Of a stretch of DNA of 64,000 nt, positions 1 to 7,172 are shown piece after piece. Within the stretch, counting starts at the first letter, position 1. Each line of letters starts with the position of its first letter. The stretch comes from Actinomycetospora sp. NBRC 106375 (GTDB lineage Bacteria > Actinomycetota > Actinomycetes > Mycobacteriales > Pseudonocardiaceae). Location: contig NZ_BSTS01000014.1 in NCBI RefSeq assembly GCF_030269665.1, positions 1-64,000 of the forward strand, in the 5' to 3' direction. The notes beneath the pieces were generated by a model. That model ran no database searches. It saw only the letters and a program-made list of their open reading frames with translations, and was not told where the DNA came from. The position numbers were made by a program, and so were the translations under genes.

Positions 1-61
1 GCATGTCCGGGGCCAGCAGGAACCGCTGATCCCGATCCACCGGCCGATACCTCTTCGCCAC
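1..61 (-). CDS. IS1182-like transposase, N-terminal fragment (cut by window edge)
   Basis: Reading leftwards from a GTG at 61, the strand encodes about 20 residues (AKRYRPVDRDQRFLLAPDM after the start) and runs off the window. A YRP-D-DQ-LL-P-M pattern is typical of the extreme N-terminus of IS1182-family DDE transposases, which continue beyond the edge. The start is supported by a GGGGAGG ribosome-binding site about 8 bases upstream. Roughly 50 bases further upstream on the same strand lies a TTGCCAAATCGCGCG stretch (near 105-120) that could be part of the element's terminal inverted repeat; this is inference. The element probably inserted just left of the EthD gene. Because only the first codons are visible, the family call is moderate and intactness cannot be judged. 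Confidence 0.55.
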   Translation of the reverse strand, partial: MAKRYRPVDRDQRFLLAPDM

Positions 62-270
62 CCCAAGATCCTCCCCCGATCCCGAGATCGACAGGCGAAG
101 GCGCGCGATTTGGCAACAGGCTCCATCAGACGTCGATCGTCACCGGGTTCGCGATCAGGCGCCGTCGGCGTCTTCCCGGGAGCCGATCCCGCTCACCGAG
201 ACCGGACTTTGACCCCTCGAACGCGACGGCGCGACTCTCGCCGCACCCCGCCGCCGAAGGGAGACCGGCC

Positions 271-1152
271 GTGACCGACGCGATGACGCTCGTCATTCCG
301 CTCAAGGCGAAGAAGGGGATGACGCCGCAGGACTTCTACGACTACTGGCTCAACGCGCACGTCACCCTGCCGCCGCGCTTCCCGGGGATCAGCTCGGTCT
401 GGCTGCACACGACGCCCGGCGCGGCCTCGCTGTGGCCCGCGGTGGACGGGGTGTCGATGACGCCCGACCCGGAGGACACGTTCGACGGCGTGCCGGAGGC
501 GACGTTCCCGACGATGGACGACCTCCAGGAGTTCATCAAGGCATCCCGGGTGCAGATGGAGGACGGGATCAACTTCCTGTCCCAGGAGATCGGCTACGCG
601 GCGCTCGGGGCGAACAGCACGACCGTGCGCGACACGACGGACCCGGCTCCCGACGGCACCGACGACCACGTCCGCCACCTCGTGTTCCTGCGCAAGCGGC
701 CCGACATGACGGTGGAGGAGTTCCGGTCGCGGCTCGACGACGGTCTGGTCCCCGCGCTCGCGGACGCACCGGAGATCCGCAAGCTGCGCCGCCACCTCTT
801 CGAGGAGCTCGACATCACCCTCGACCACCCCGGCGTCACGATGACCAAGCCGCTCGAGCGCCAGTACCAGGCGATGATCGAGGTGGTGGTCGACGACGAG
901 GACGCGTTCGCGCGCTTCGTCGCGTCGGAGGCCTACGGTGCCGCCGCGACGCAGCTGTCCGCACTCTGCTCGGCCGTGCACCCGACCCGCGTGGCGCGCT
1001 GCATCACCACGAAGCACGACGGGCGGATCACCCTCGCCGGGGTCCGCGGGATCGCCGTCGCCGACATCATCCGCAAGGCCGGCGCCACGAGTCAGACCCA
1101 CGACGACGTCCTCCGGGAGTTCCTGCCGCCCGCCGACCTGGCCCGCAGTTGA
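271..1152 (+). CDS. EthD domain-containing protein (tandem ferredoxin-like fold)
   Basis: This 293-residue soluble protein starts at a GTG preceded by GAAGGGAG. It has two similar halves: residues 5-115, with an early KKGMTPQDFYDYWLNAHV segment, and about 130-245, with the matching FLRKRPDMTVEEFRSRL segment. That repeated pattern is characteristic of EthD/dimeric alpha-beta-barrel proteins, where a short FxxYW..H helix follows the first strand. EthD was first seen beside a cytochrome P450 that degrades ethyl tert-butyl ether, but the family is broad and often of unknown substrate, so no reaction is assigned. A C-terminal tail (about 250-293) is outside the repeat. It is transcribed alone, convergent with the DinB gene, with a strong hairpin between them. 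Confidence 0.75.
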   Translation: MTDAMTLVIPLKAKKGMTPQDFYDYWLNAHVTLPPRFPGISSVWLHTTPGAASLWPAVDGVSMTPDPEDTFDGVPEATFPTMDDLQEFIKASRVQMEDGINFLSQEIGYAALGANSTTVRDTTDPAPDGTDDHVRHLVFLRKRPDMTVEEFRSRLDDGLVPALADAPEIRKLRRHLFEELDITLDHPGVTMTKPLERQYQAMIEVVVDDEDAFARFVASEAYGAAATQLSALCSAVHPTRVARCITTKHDGRITLAGVRGIAVADIIRKAGATSQTHDDVLREFLPPADLARS

Positions 1153-1179
1153 GCGCCTCCGACGTCCGCCCCGCGCCGT

Positions 1180-1203
1180 CTCGGCGCGGCGATCCGCGCC
1201 GAG
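1180..1203. terminator. Perfect 10-4-10 hairpin between convergent genes
   Basis: The arms CTCGGCGCGG and CCGCGCCGAG are perfectly complementary around a CGAT loop. The hairpin lies between the stop of the EthD gene (1152) and the stop of the DinB gene (1225), so it can act as a bidirectional terminator. There is no T-tract on either side, which is common for GC-rich actinobacterial terminators. Confidence 0.55.
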
Positions 1204-1224
1204 CGGGCGCCCTGCCCCGGGCCC

Positions 1225-1737
1225 TCACACGCCGGTGACGCCGTCGATCCGCTCCCGGAGCAGGTCCGCGTGACCGTTGTGCCGGGCGTACTCCTCGATC
1301 ATGTGGACGTAGATCCAGCGCAGGCTGACGTCCTGGTCCATGAACCGCCCCGTGTCGGTGAGCCGGCGGTCGGCACAGCGCTCACGGGCGGTGGCGACCT
1401 CGGCGGACCACGTCGCCAGCGCGGCCTCGAGGGTCGCGCCCTCGGCCACGTCGAAGCCGCCGTCGGGGCCGTCGGGGTCGGCGTCCGGGTCGTGGATCGG
1501 CGGAGCCGACTCGCCGGCGAAGACGCGCCGGAACCAGTTGCGCTCCACCTCGGCCATGTGCTGGACCAGGCCGGTGAGCGTGAAGATCGACGGCGGCGCC
1601 GACGCCGTGGCGGCCTGCGCGTCGTCCAGGCCGGCGCACTTCATGGCCAGCGTCGCGCGCTGGAAGTCGAGCCACTCCTCGAGCGTGGCGCGTTCGTCGG
1701 CGTTGAGGGACGGGACGGACCGGGCACCCGAGCTCAC
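1225..1737 (-). CDS. DinB family protein (DUF664-like)
   Basis: A 170-residue protein; the GTG at 1737 is chosen because a GGGAGG site lies about 10 bases upstream and homology-like sequence begins soon after. It shows the DinB/YfiT four-helix pattern: an early [12 protein letters not shown] helix, a first-histidine segment [16 protein letters not shown] (about residues 56-71), and a late [26 protein letters not shown] segment with the paired histidines that bind a metal in this fold. Relatives include thiol (mycothiol or bacillithiol) transferases, but most DUF664 members have no known substrate. Reading upstream into longer open frame gives low-complexity Arg/Ser sequence, so the longer start is rejected. 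Confidence 0.8.
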   Translation of the reverse strand: MSSGARSVPSLNADERATLEEWLDFQRATLAMKCAGLDDAQAATASAPPSIFTLTGLVQHMAEVERNWFRRVFAGESAPPIHDPDADPDGPDGGFDVAEGATLEAALATWSAEVATARERCADRRLTDTGRFMDQDVSLRWIYVHMIEEYARHNGHADLLRERIDGVTGV

Positions 1738-1789
1738 GCCGTGATCCTCCCCCGAGGCGGCGGGGGTGCCGCGGTGACCGTCCGCTCCC

Positions 1790-2404
1790 TCACCGCCCGG
1801 AGGCCCGGCCGAGTCGCCACGCCGAGACCAGGAAGAAGGCGCCCCCGAGCAGGGCGTACCCCGCCACGCCGGCCAACGCGGCACCGGCGGCGAACGACTG
1901 CAGCAGGAACGCCGTGCCCGCCACCGTCGAGAGGGCACCGCTGGCGATCATCGGCCACTGACCACCGAGCCCGCGTCGGCTGACGGCGACGACGAGCTGC
2001 ACGACCCCGGCGACGATCGCCCAGGCACCCCAGACCCGCAGCACCGCCGGGACGCCGGCCGTCACGGCCACGGCGAGCCCGACCGCGGCGAGCGCGCTGA
2101 CGGCGACGGTGACGAGGAGGCCGACGCGGCTCGTGGCCGGCGCACCGCCGGTCCCCTGGACGCGGCGGTCGATGACGGCGGCGGCCACGTCGACCAGCGG
2201 GTAGAGGACGAGCAGCACCGCCGCGAGCGGCGTGATGCTCCCGGCCGTCAGGAACAGCAGGACCGCCCAGACCAGGGCGAACCCGGAGCGGGCGAGGAAG
2301 AGCCGCCGCAGCACCGCGACGGCACCGGGCACGGCGGCGTCCGCCTCCGCGGCGTCGGCGGCCGGCCCGATCCGGCGGCGATGGGCGGTGGGGGAGCTCG
2401 ACAT
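1790..2404 (-). CDS. Multi-pass membrane protein, DUF308/HdeD-like
   Basis: A 204-residue protein with a hydrophilic N-terminus (about 1-35) and then roughly six hydrophobic segments rich in Ala, Val and Leu. These are arranged in short paired helices with small charged loops such as DRRVQG and SRRGLGG, a layout like HdeD/DUF308 membrane proteins. The C-terminus ends in a short basic tail. No catalytic motif is visible and function is unknown. It is divergent from a TetR regulator and shares about 100 bases of control region with it, so it is a likely target of that repressor. Confidence 0.6.
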   Translation of the reverse strand: MSSSPTAHRRRIGPAADAAEADAAVPGAVAVLRRLFLARSGFALVWAVLLFLTAGSITPLAAVLLVLYPLVDVAAAVIDRRVQGTGGAPATSRVGLLVTVAVSALAAVGLAVAVTAGVPAVLRVWGAWAIVAGVVQLVVAVSRRGLGGQWPMIASGALSTVAGTAFLLQSFAAGAALAGVAGYALLGGAFFLVSAWRLGRASGR

Positions 2405-2424
2405 GGTGCCTCCAGAGGGAGAAA

Positions 2425-2490
2425 GACCGTTCTACCTTGCTTCGAGAGGCTGACACGCCGTGGCGGCCGATGCAAGACCGACCGTTCTTT
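2425..2490. promoter_or_regulatory. Candidate TetR operators in the divergent region
   Basis: The 9-mer GACCGTTCT occurs twice in the same orientation, at 2425-2433 and 2480-2488. The second copy sits in a longer imperfect dyad, AAGACCGACCGTTCTTT (2474-2490). Both lie between the divergent membrane-protein and TetR genes. Autoregulation by the adjacent TetR protein is inferred from position only. Confidence 0.4.
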
Positions 2491-2494
2491 CCGC

Positions 2495-2507
2495 TACCGT
2501 GGACCGG
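2495..2507 (+). promoter_or_regulatory. -10 element of a probably leaderless tetR transcript
   Basis: TACCGT (2495-2500) fits the actinobacterial TAnnnT -10 pattern. It ends 7 bases before the GTG at 2507, so transcription could begin at the start codon itself. This explains the absence of a ribosome-binding site and supports that start. No clear -35 is seen. Confidence 0.4.
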
Positions 2508-3127
2508 TGCCCTCCGCGTCGCCGTCCCCGGCCGCCACCACCGCCACGGACCGGCCGCGGTCCGAGGCACGGGAACGGTTGCTCGCGAAGGCCAGCGAGC
2601 TGTTCTACCGCGACGGGATCCGGGCGGTCGGGGTCGAGCGGATCATCGCCGAGACCCCCACGACACGGGCCACGTTCTACCGGCACTTCCCGTCGAAGGA
2701 GGCGCTCGTCGTCGCCTACCTGCAGGGCGTCGACACACAGACCCGCGCCGGCATCCGGGCCGCTGTCGAGTCAGCGCCTTCACCGGCCGACGCCGTGCGG
2801 GCGATCGCGAGCGTCCTCGTCGACGACCTCGCCCGCCCCGGGTTCCGGGGGTGCGCGTTCCTCAAGGCGGCCGCCGAGTTCCCCGAACCCGACGACCCCG
2901 TGCACCGCGTCGTCGTCGACCACCGGGCCTGGTACCTCGCGACGCTCACCGAGCTCTTCGCCGAGGTCTTCGGGACCTCACCGCGCCGCGGGCGGCCCGA
3001 GCACGCCGCGCAGCACTTCCTCATGATGCGCGACGGAGCCATGTCGGGAGCCCACCTCGACGGCGCCGCCCACGTCGGTGACGCGTTCCACCGCGGCGTC
3101 GACGGCCTCCTCACGCTCCTGCACTGA
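2507..3127 (+). CDS. TetR/AcrR family transcriptional regulator
   Basis: A 206-residue protein with a classic N-terminal TetR DNA-binding domain (about residues 17-65): RERLLAKASELFYRDGIRAVGVERII, then the recognition helix TTRATFYRHFPSKEALVVAYL. The C-terminal ligand-binding part contains a DDLARPGFRGCAFLKAAAEF segment typical of this subfamily. The start is the GTG directly after a TACCGT -10 element; an upstream in-frame extension gives no family-like sequence. It is followed after 36 bases by a cyclase-family hydrolase, so the two may form one transcript, and it is divergent from a membrane protein. It probably represses both directions through the GACCGTTCT repeats. The ligand is unknown. 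Confidence 0.88.
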   Translation: MPSASPSPAATTATDRPRSEARERLLAKASELFYRDGIRAVGVERIIAETPTTRATFYRHFPSKEALVVAYLQGVDTQTRAGIRAAVESAPSPADAVRAIASVLVDDLARPGFRGCAFLKAAAEFPEPDDPVHRVVVDHRAWYLATLTELFAEVFGTSPRRGRPEHAAQHFLMMRDGAMSGAHLDGAAHVGDAFHRGVDGLLTLLH

Positions 3128-3163
3128 CCACCCGACCCGACGCACACGGCTGGAGAGGGCGCG

Positions 3164-4123
3164 ATGCCGGAGAGCCCCGACCGATCGACACCCACCCAGA
3201 ACGACGTGCTCGCCTACTTCGCCACGCTGTCGAACTGGGGCCGGTGGGGCGACGACGACGAGCGCGGCACGCTGAACCACGTCACCGACGAGGTCCGCCG
3301 GGCGGCGGCACGGTCCGTGCGCCACGGCCGGAGCGTGTCGTGCGCGTGGGAGGTCACCGCGCCCGAGGACATGGAGCGGTCGACGACGGCGTGCCCGTGC
3401 GCCGCCGACATCCCGGGCGCGGAGAACATGCCCGCGGCGTTCCACCGCGACCGTCGCTGGGGCTTCACCACCGAGCGGCTCGGTGTCACCTTCCACGGCA
3501 ACTCGATCACCCACCTGGACTCACCGTGTCATCTCTTCTGGGACGGCGCGACGTACAACGGGCGGTCGCACACGCAGGTCGACGCCGCGACGGGATCGGG
3601 GTGGGCGGCCGTCACGGCGGCCGCGGACGGGATCGTCACCCGGGGCGTCCTGCTCGACGTGGCGAGGGCCCGCGGGGTGCCGTGGCTCGCACCGGGACAG
3701 GGCGTGTTCCCCGACGACCTCGAGGAGGCCGAGCGTCGCCACGGGGTCCGGGTGCGCCCGGGGGACGCGGTGCTCCTGCGGACCGGCCAGGGTCGGGCCC
3801 GCCACGAGGGCGTCGCGGTCACCGGCGTCACCCAGGCCGGCTGGCACGCGTCCTGCCTGCCGTGGTTGCGGGAGCGGGAGGTCGCGGTGATCGGCGCGGA
3901 CACCCCGCAGGACGTCCAGCCGTCCGGGTACGACGACGTGCTGATGCCGGTGCACGCCGTGGGCCTCGTGGCGATGGGCCTGTGGCTGCTCGACAACGCC
4001 GACCTCGAGGCGTGCGCGGCGACGGCCGCCGAGCTCGGGCAGTGGGACTTCCACCTCGCCGTCGCGCCCGTCCGCCTCGCCGGGACCTCCGGCAGCCCCG
4101 TCAACCCGATCGCCACGTTCTGA
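3164..4123 (+). CDS. Cyclase family protein (kynurenine-formamidase-like metal hydrolase)
   Basis: A 319-residue protein with the metal-binding signature of the cyclase/KynB family, HGNSITHLDSPCH (residues 111-123), a variant of HxGTHxDxPxH. In this family it places two divalent metal sites (Zn or Mn). Members hydrolyse N-formylkynurenine, isatin or similar cyclic amides; this longer subtype (about 300-330 residues, with an N-terminal NWGRWGDDDERGTLNHVT segment) is usually annotated only as cyclase. The later GDAVLLRTGQG and SGYDDVLMPVHAVGLVAMGLWLLDNADLE segments are also typical. The ATG has a GGAGAGGG site. It follows tetR closely, suggesting substrate-inducible degradation; the substrate is not inferable. 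Confidence 0.82.
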   Translation: MPESPDRSTPTQNDVLAYFATLSNWGRWGDDDERGTLNHVTDEVRRAAARSVRHGRSVSCAWEVTAPEDMERSTTACPCAADIPGAENMPAAFHRDRRWGFTTERLGVTFHGNSITHLDSPCHLFWDGATYNGRSHTQVDAATGSGWAAVTAAADGIVTRGVLLDVARARGVPWLAPGQGVFPDDLEEAERRHGVRVRPGDAVLLRTGQGRARHEGVAVTGVTQAGWHASCLPWLREREVAVIGADTPQDVQPSGYDDVLMPVHAVGLVAMGLWLLDNADLEACAATAAELGQWDFHLAVAPVRLAGTSGSPVNPIATF

Positions 4124-4135
4124 CCCGAGGGTCCG

Positions 4136-4164
4136 TCGATACCCCTCCGGGGTATTCCTAGGGT
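4136..4164 (+). promoter_or_regulatory. CsoR-type copper operator within the DUF6153 promoter
   Basis: ATACCCC-TCC-GGGGTAT (4139-4155) is a perfect 7-3-7 dyad. It matches the ATACCCC...GGGGTAT pattern of sites bound by CsoR copper repressors in actinobacteria. It is followed by TAGGGT (4159-4164), a TAnnnT -10 element, so the operator fills the -35/-10 spacer, as expected for repression by occlusion. The start codon follows 11 bases later. No csoR gene is in the window. Confidence 0.65.
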
Positions 4165-4175
4165 ACCGTCGCCGC

Positions 4176-4616
4176 GTGGTCCGGCGACTCGGCAGCTCAC
4201 GGCGTGCGCCGGGAGGCCCGGGCGCCGTGTGGCCACGGCGTCTCGCGCTGCTCGTGGTCGCGCTCGGAATCGTCCTCATGCACCACGTGGTCGGCGCCCA
4301 CCAGCACGCCGCACCTGATACGCCGCCGACCGGCACCGTCGTCGACGTCGCGCACCCGGGTGACCACGGCGCACCGTCGACCGCCGCGCTGCACCAGCAC
4401 CCCGGCGGCGGTCACGAGCACCCCGCGTCGATGTTCCACCTCTGCCTCGCCGCACTGGCCGCGGCGGTCGTGCTCCTGCTCGTCCTGGTCCTCGTGGCGG
4501 CGTGGTGGCGGCCCGGCCCCCGACGCCTCGGCGCGGGAACCACCCGCATCGCAGCCGTGCCGCGCCCACCCCCCGTTCCGACACGCCTCGCCGAGCTCCA
4601 GGTTCTCCGCCTGTAG
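4176..4616 (+). CDS. DUF6153 family histidine-rich membrane protein, likely copper-linked
   Basis: A 146-residue protein with two membrane segments (about 21-41, containing GIVLMHHVVG, and about 88-110, with a Leu/Val-rich core). A histidine-rich loop lies between them: HQHAAPD, HPGDHG, HQHPGGGHEHP. A cysteine (FHLCLAAL) opens the second helix. The pattern fits DUF6153, a family of unknown biochemical role. The GTG start lies only about 12 bases after the -10 element, so the transcript is nearly leaderless. The upstream CsoR-like operator and the following DUF305 gene (104 bases on) suggest a role in copper binding or handling at the membrane; that role is inference from context and histidine content. 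Confidence 0.72.
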   Translation: MVRRLGSSRRAPGGPGAVWPRRLALLVVALGIVLMHHVVGAHQHAAPDTPPTGTVVDVAHPGDHGAPSTAALHQHPGGGHEHPASMFHLCLAALAAAVVLLLVLVLVAAWWRPGPRRLGAGTTRIAAVPRPPPVPTRLAELQVLRL

Positions 4617-4720
4617 GTCGCCCCTCCGCGCGCGTCCGCCCTCGTGGCGTGATCGCGCCGCGGCGTCGCGTCCTGCCCCGGCACCGATCATCCGGTGTCC
4701 TGCCGAAGGAGTACCTCGCC

Positions 4721-5284
4721 ATGCGTATCCGTCACGTCGGCGGCGTCCTCGCCGTCATCACGGTCGCCCTGCTCGCCGCAGGCTGCGCCGTTCCGACGTC
4801 CCCGACCACAGCACCGACGCCGACCGAGCACAACGCGGCCGACGTCGCGTTCGCCCAGGGGATGGTCCCCCACCACCAGCAGGCCCTCGTCATGGCGGCG
4901 CCGGCCGCGCAGCGGGCGGCAGTGCCCGAGGTCCGGGACCTCGCGACCCAGATCGGCCGGGAGCAGGGTCCTGAGATCGAGCAGATGAACCAGATGCTCG
5001 CGGCCTGGGGCGCCCCACCGCCGCCGGCCGGTTCGATGGGTCCCATGCCGATGCACGGCATGATGAGCGCCGAGCAGCTGCAGCTGCTCGGCGCGCAGTC
5101 CGGCCCGGCGTTCGACCGGATGTTCCTGCAGATGATGATCGAGCACCACACCGGCGCGGTGCAGATGGCACAGACCGAGCAGGCCCAGGGGCTCGACCGC
5201 CGGGCCGTGGAGCTCGCCGGAGCGATCGTGCTGGCCCAGCAGCGTGAGATCGCCGAGATGCAGAACCTGCTCGCCCGGGTCTGA
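4721..5284 (+). CDS. DUF305 family lipoprotein
   Basis: A 187-residue exported protein. An N-terminal signal (about 1-22) ends in the lipobox LLAAGC, so it should be lipid-anchored outside the membrane. Two copies of the DUF305 core follow: FAQGMVPHHQQALVMA (about 46-61) and FLQMMIEHHTGAVQMA (about 140-155). The HH pairs and neighbouring Met residues are the probable metal ligands. Between them is a Met-rich spacer (GSMGPMPMHGMMS), a common copper-binding composition. DUF305 proteins such as cyanobacterial CopM bind copper. The ATG has a GAAGGAG site. It is very likely part of the same copper response as the preceding DUF6153 gene. Confidence 0.88.
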   Translation: MRIRHVGGVLAVITVALLAAGCAVPTSPTTAPTPTEHNAADVAFAQGMVPHHQQALVMAAPAAQRAAVPEVRDLATQIGREQGPEIEQMNQMLAAWGAPPPPAGSMGPMPMHGMMSAEQLQLLGAQSGPAFDRMFLQMMIEHHTGAVQMAQTEQAQGLDRRAVELAGAIVLAQQREIAEMQNLLARV

Positions 5285-5370
5285 CCGTGTCCAGGTGATC
5301 CGGAGCACACTGCTCGCCACAGCGTCGGTCGCCGCGAGCCCGGCCGGCACGGGGAGACGAGGAGAACGTC

Positions 5371-5667
5371 ATGATCGTTGCCCGGTTCCGGATCCACTGC
5401 CACCCGGAGTGGGTCGACGAGGTCGCGAGGGCGATGGCGGCCGTGGAGGCACCGAGCCGGGCGCTCCCCGGCGTCGTGCACTTCGACATCGCGCGCAGCC
5501 TCACGGACCCGAACGCCTTCGTGGTCGTCGAGGTGTTCGAGGACCGCGACGCGCTCGACCGCCAGAACGCGCAGCCCGAGGTCGCCGAGGTGCTGCGACT
5601 CGTGGGCGCCGGAGCGGTGACCGCCGACCCGGAATGGGCGTTCTGGGAGGCCACGCCGGCGAGTTAG
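5371..5667 (+). CDS. Antibiotic biosynthesis monooxygenase (ABM) domain protein
   Basis: A 98-residue single-domain protein. The order [24 protein letters not shown], then [43 protein letters not shown], is typical of ABM ferredoxin-like domains, which act as cofactor-free monooxygenases, haem-degrading enzymes or simple dimeric binding proteins. The start ATG has a GAGGAGA site. It stands alone, 87 bases after the DUF305 gene and convergent with the toxin gene, with only 10 bases between the stops. No specific substrate can be given. Confidence 0.8.
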   Translation: MIVARFRIHCHPEWVDEVARAMAAVEAPSRALPGVVHFDIARSLTDPNAFVVVEVFEDRDALDRQNAQPEVAEVLRLVGAGAVTADPEWAFWEATPAS

Positions 5668-5677
5668 GGCGACCGCT

Positions 5678-5980
5678 CTACAGCTCGAGAACGGCCCGGA
5701 GGGCGTTGTCCACGGCGTCCATCTGCTCGGCGGTGACCTCCCCGAGCCGTTCGGTGAGCATGGACCGCGGGGGGCGGTCGAGCAGGAGCACCGACGCCCA
5801 CCCCCAGGCCGTCTCCACGGCCAGGAGCGAGCCGGGATCGGAATCCACCACGTGGAGCGCGTAGCAGGTGGCCACGTCGTCGCTCTCGTTGAGCAGGTCG
5901 GCGGACACGACGAGCCGCCTGTCCGACTGACCCCGCCGGCCGAGGAGTCCGCTGTAATGCCAGACCTCGCCCCTACGCAT
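5678..5980 (-). CDS. MazF/PemK-type toxin (putative endoribonuclease)
   Basis: A 100-residue protein beginning RRGEVWHY, the hallmark first strand of MazF/PemK/CcdB-fold toxins. It continues with RRLVVSADLLNE (strand plus the conserved Ser), CYALHVVD, and a LTERLGEVTAEQMDAVDNALRAVLEL C-terminal helix usual in the family. MazF toxins cleave mRNA at short motifs. The gene overlaps the upstream antitoxin by 8 bases, so the two are translationally coupled. The first half is somewhat divergent from typical MazF (GRRGQSDR rather than GRRPVVVV), so the cleavage specificity is not predictable. Confidence 0.8.
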   Translation of the reverse strand: MRRGEVWHYSGLLGRRGQSDRRLVVSADLLNESDDVATCYALHVVDSDPGSLLAVETAWGWASVLLLDRPPRSMLTERLGEVTAEQMDAVDNALRAVLEL

Positions 5981-6200
5981 GCGACGCGGCAGCGGCCTCG
6001 TCCTGTGCGTCGCCCTCGTAGCCGGGATGCGCGGCGAACCATCGACCGTGGGCCCTCAAGGCCTCACGCAGCTCGTCCTGCCGGACGAGGCGTTCGAGGT
6101 AGCCGGAAGCCCCTCCGCGTGTCCTCTCCCCGCACTGCCGCACCCGTCGCGCCACCGATTCGTCGAAGCTCACCGTGATGCGCTCGGCCATGCACACCAT
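5973..6200 (-). CDS. Antitoxin of the MazF-type pair (ribbon-helix-helix)
   Basis: A 75-residue protein: a short N-terminal ribbon AERITVSFDESVARRVRQCGE (about 4-24), followed by helices SGYLERLVRQDELREALRAHGRWFAAHP and an acidic disordered tail. This is the layout of RHH antitoxins, in which the N-terminus binds DNA and the tail wraps the toxin. The ATG at 6200 is preferred because GAGGTG precedes it by 6 bases; a second ATG at 6191 is possible. It precedes and overlaps the toxin, the standard order. The DNA just upstream carries several dyads that may be its operator. Confidence 0.75.
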   Translation of the reverse strand: MVCMAERITVSFDESVARRVRQCGERTRGGASGYLERLVRQDELREALRAHGRWFAAHPGYEGDAQDEAAAASHA

Positions 6201-6204
6201 CGTA

Positions 6205-6290
6205 CGCACCTCGGTGCGCGAAGAGCCGCTCCCTGCCTGGAGGAGAGCGGCGACGGTGCTCGAGATGCTTCGAGAACCGAAGCGTTCTCG
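6205..6290 (-). promoter_or_regulatory. Dyads upstream of the toxin-antitoxin pair
   Basis: Three inverted repeats lie upstream of the antitoxin: CGCACC-TC-GGTGCG (6205-6218, adjacent to the ATG), CTCGA-N6-TCGAG (6259-6274), and CGAGAAC-CGAAGC-GTTCTCG (6271-6290, a perfect 7-6-7). RHH antitoxins normally autoregulate through such sites, so one or more are probably the operator. Which one is bound is unknown. Confidence 0.4.
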
Positions 6291-6354
6291 CCGGGGTCGC
6301 GGCCGGGACGGCCTCCCGACGACCTGCTGGCTCGCCGTCGTCCGCGTCGTCACG

Positions 6355-7017
6355 TCACCGTCGAGGACCGTCCGACCGCCCGGCCTCGCCGAAGCACGCG
6401 ACCGCCGACGACCGGCCGGAGGACGTCCGCTCGGCGACGACGAGGCCATCCACCGTGATGCGGCAGGTGATGCGCTCACCGGCGTCGGAGACCGCCTGGA
6501 CGGTGAGCGCGTAGGTGCCCGTCCCGTCCCCGTCGAGCGGGGCGACCTCGCTCCACGGCAGCTGCGCGCCGTTCCCCCGGGTGACGTCACCGTCGTGGCC
6601 GTAGGTCACCAACGCCCGGGCCGCCCCGCCGGTCACCTCGTAGCGCACCCCGGCGGGAGCGACGGCCGGCGCGACCGGGGGAGGCGCCGTCCCTTCCGTC
6701 CCCGTCGCCCACGGAGCACGCGCGACGACCGCACCGAGCAGCAGGCCGAGCGCCACGGCGGCGACGGCGCCCACGACGAACAGCGGCACGCGGCGGCGCG
6801 AGCCGACGGCCGGTGGCTCCTGGAGCGGGGACTCCGCCCGCGTCACGAGGGGGATGTCCCGCGGGACCGGGGGCACGCCGGGCACCGTGCCCGCCCGTTC
6901 CCCGACCGTCTCCGGCGCAGCACGGCGCCCGCGGTCCCCGGGCACCTCAGGGGGCGGCGCTCCGGGCACGGCCGGGTTCATCCGGCGGGCGGGGCGCACA
7001 CCGGGCCGATCGTCCAC
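6355..7017 (-). CDS. MmpS family-like membrane-anchored protein
   Basis: A 220-residue protein with a long proline-rich cytoplasmic N-terminus (1-75), one membrane segment (about 77-100, VPLFVVGAVAAVALGLLLGAVVA) and an extracytoplasmic domain of about 100 residues. The latter carries VRYEVTGGAARALVTYGHDGDVTRGNGAQLPWSEV and ITCRITVDGLVVAERTSSG...AVACFG, the usual features of MmpS/transport-accessory domains, including two conserved Cys. MmpS proteins partner MMPL transporters; an MMPL gene lies 6 kb away but is not adjacent. An internal Met at residue 13 is an alternative start. It is divergent from the penicillin-binding protein gene. Confidence 0.7.
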   Translation of the reverse strand: MDDRPGVRPARRMNPAVPGAPPPEVPGDRGRRAAPETVGERAGTVPGVPPVPRDIPLVTRAESPLQEPPAVGSRRRVPLFVVGAVAAVALGLLLGAVVARAPWATGTEGTAPPPVAPAVAPAGVRYEVTGGAARALVTYGHDGDVTRGNGAQLPWSEVAPLDGDGTGTYALTVQAVSDAGERITCRITVDGLVVAERTSSGRSSAVACFGEAGRSDGPRR

Positions 7018-7061
7018 ACACCGACCTTCTCAACGCCGACCGCCCGACGTCCGGCCGCGGA

Positions 7062-7129
7062 CCTTGCGGGTCGCTGACGTTCGGCTTTGGGGACGGGCCC
7101 GTGCGGGCAACGTCAGGCGATCGTCAGCG
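7062..7129. promoter_or_regulatory. CGTCAG-N8-GCAAGG motif copy plus a partial copy
   Basis: Positions 7062-7079 read, on the minus strand, CGTCAG-CGACCC-like spacer-GCAAGG. A partial copy, CGTCAGGCGATCG, lies on the plus strand at 7112. The pair sits in the region between the divergent MmpS-like and penicillin-binding protein genes. It belongs to the dispersed intergenic motif family described in the findings. Confidence 0.5.
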
Positions 7130-7172
7130 CGTGCGGCCTTCCCGGGACGGGAGGGCGTGCTCACGTGGAGTC

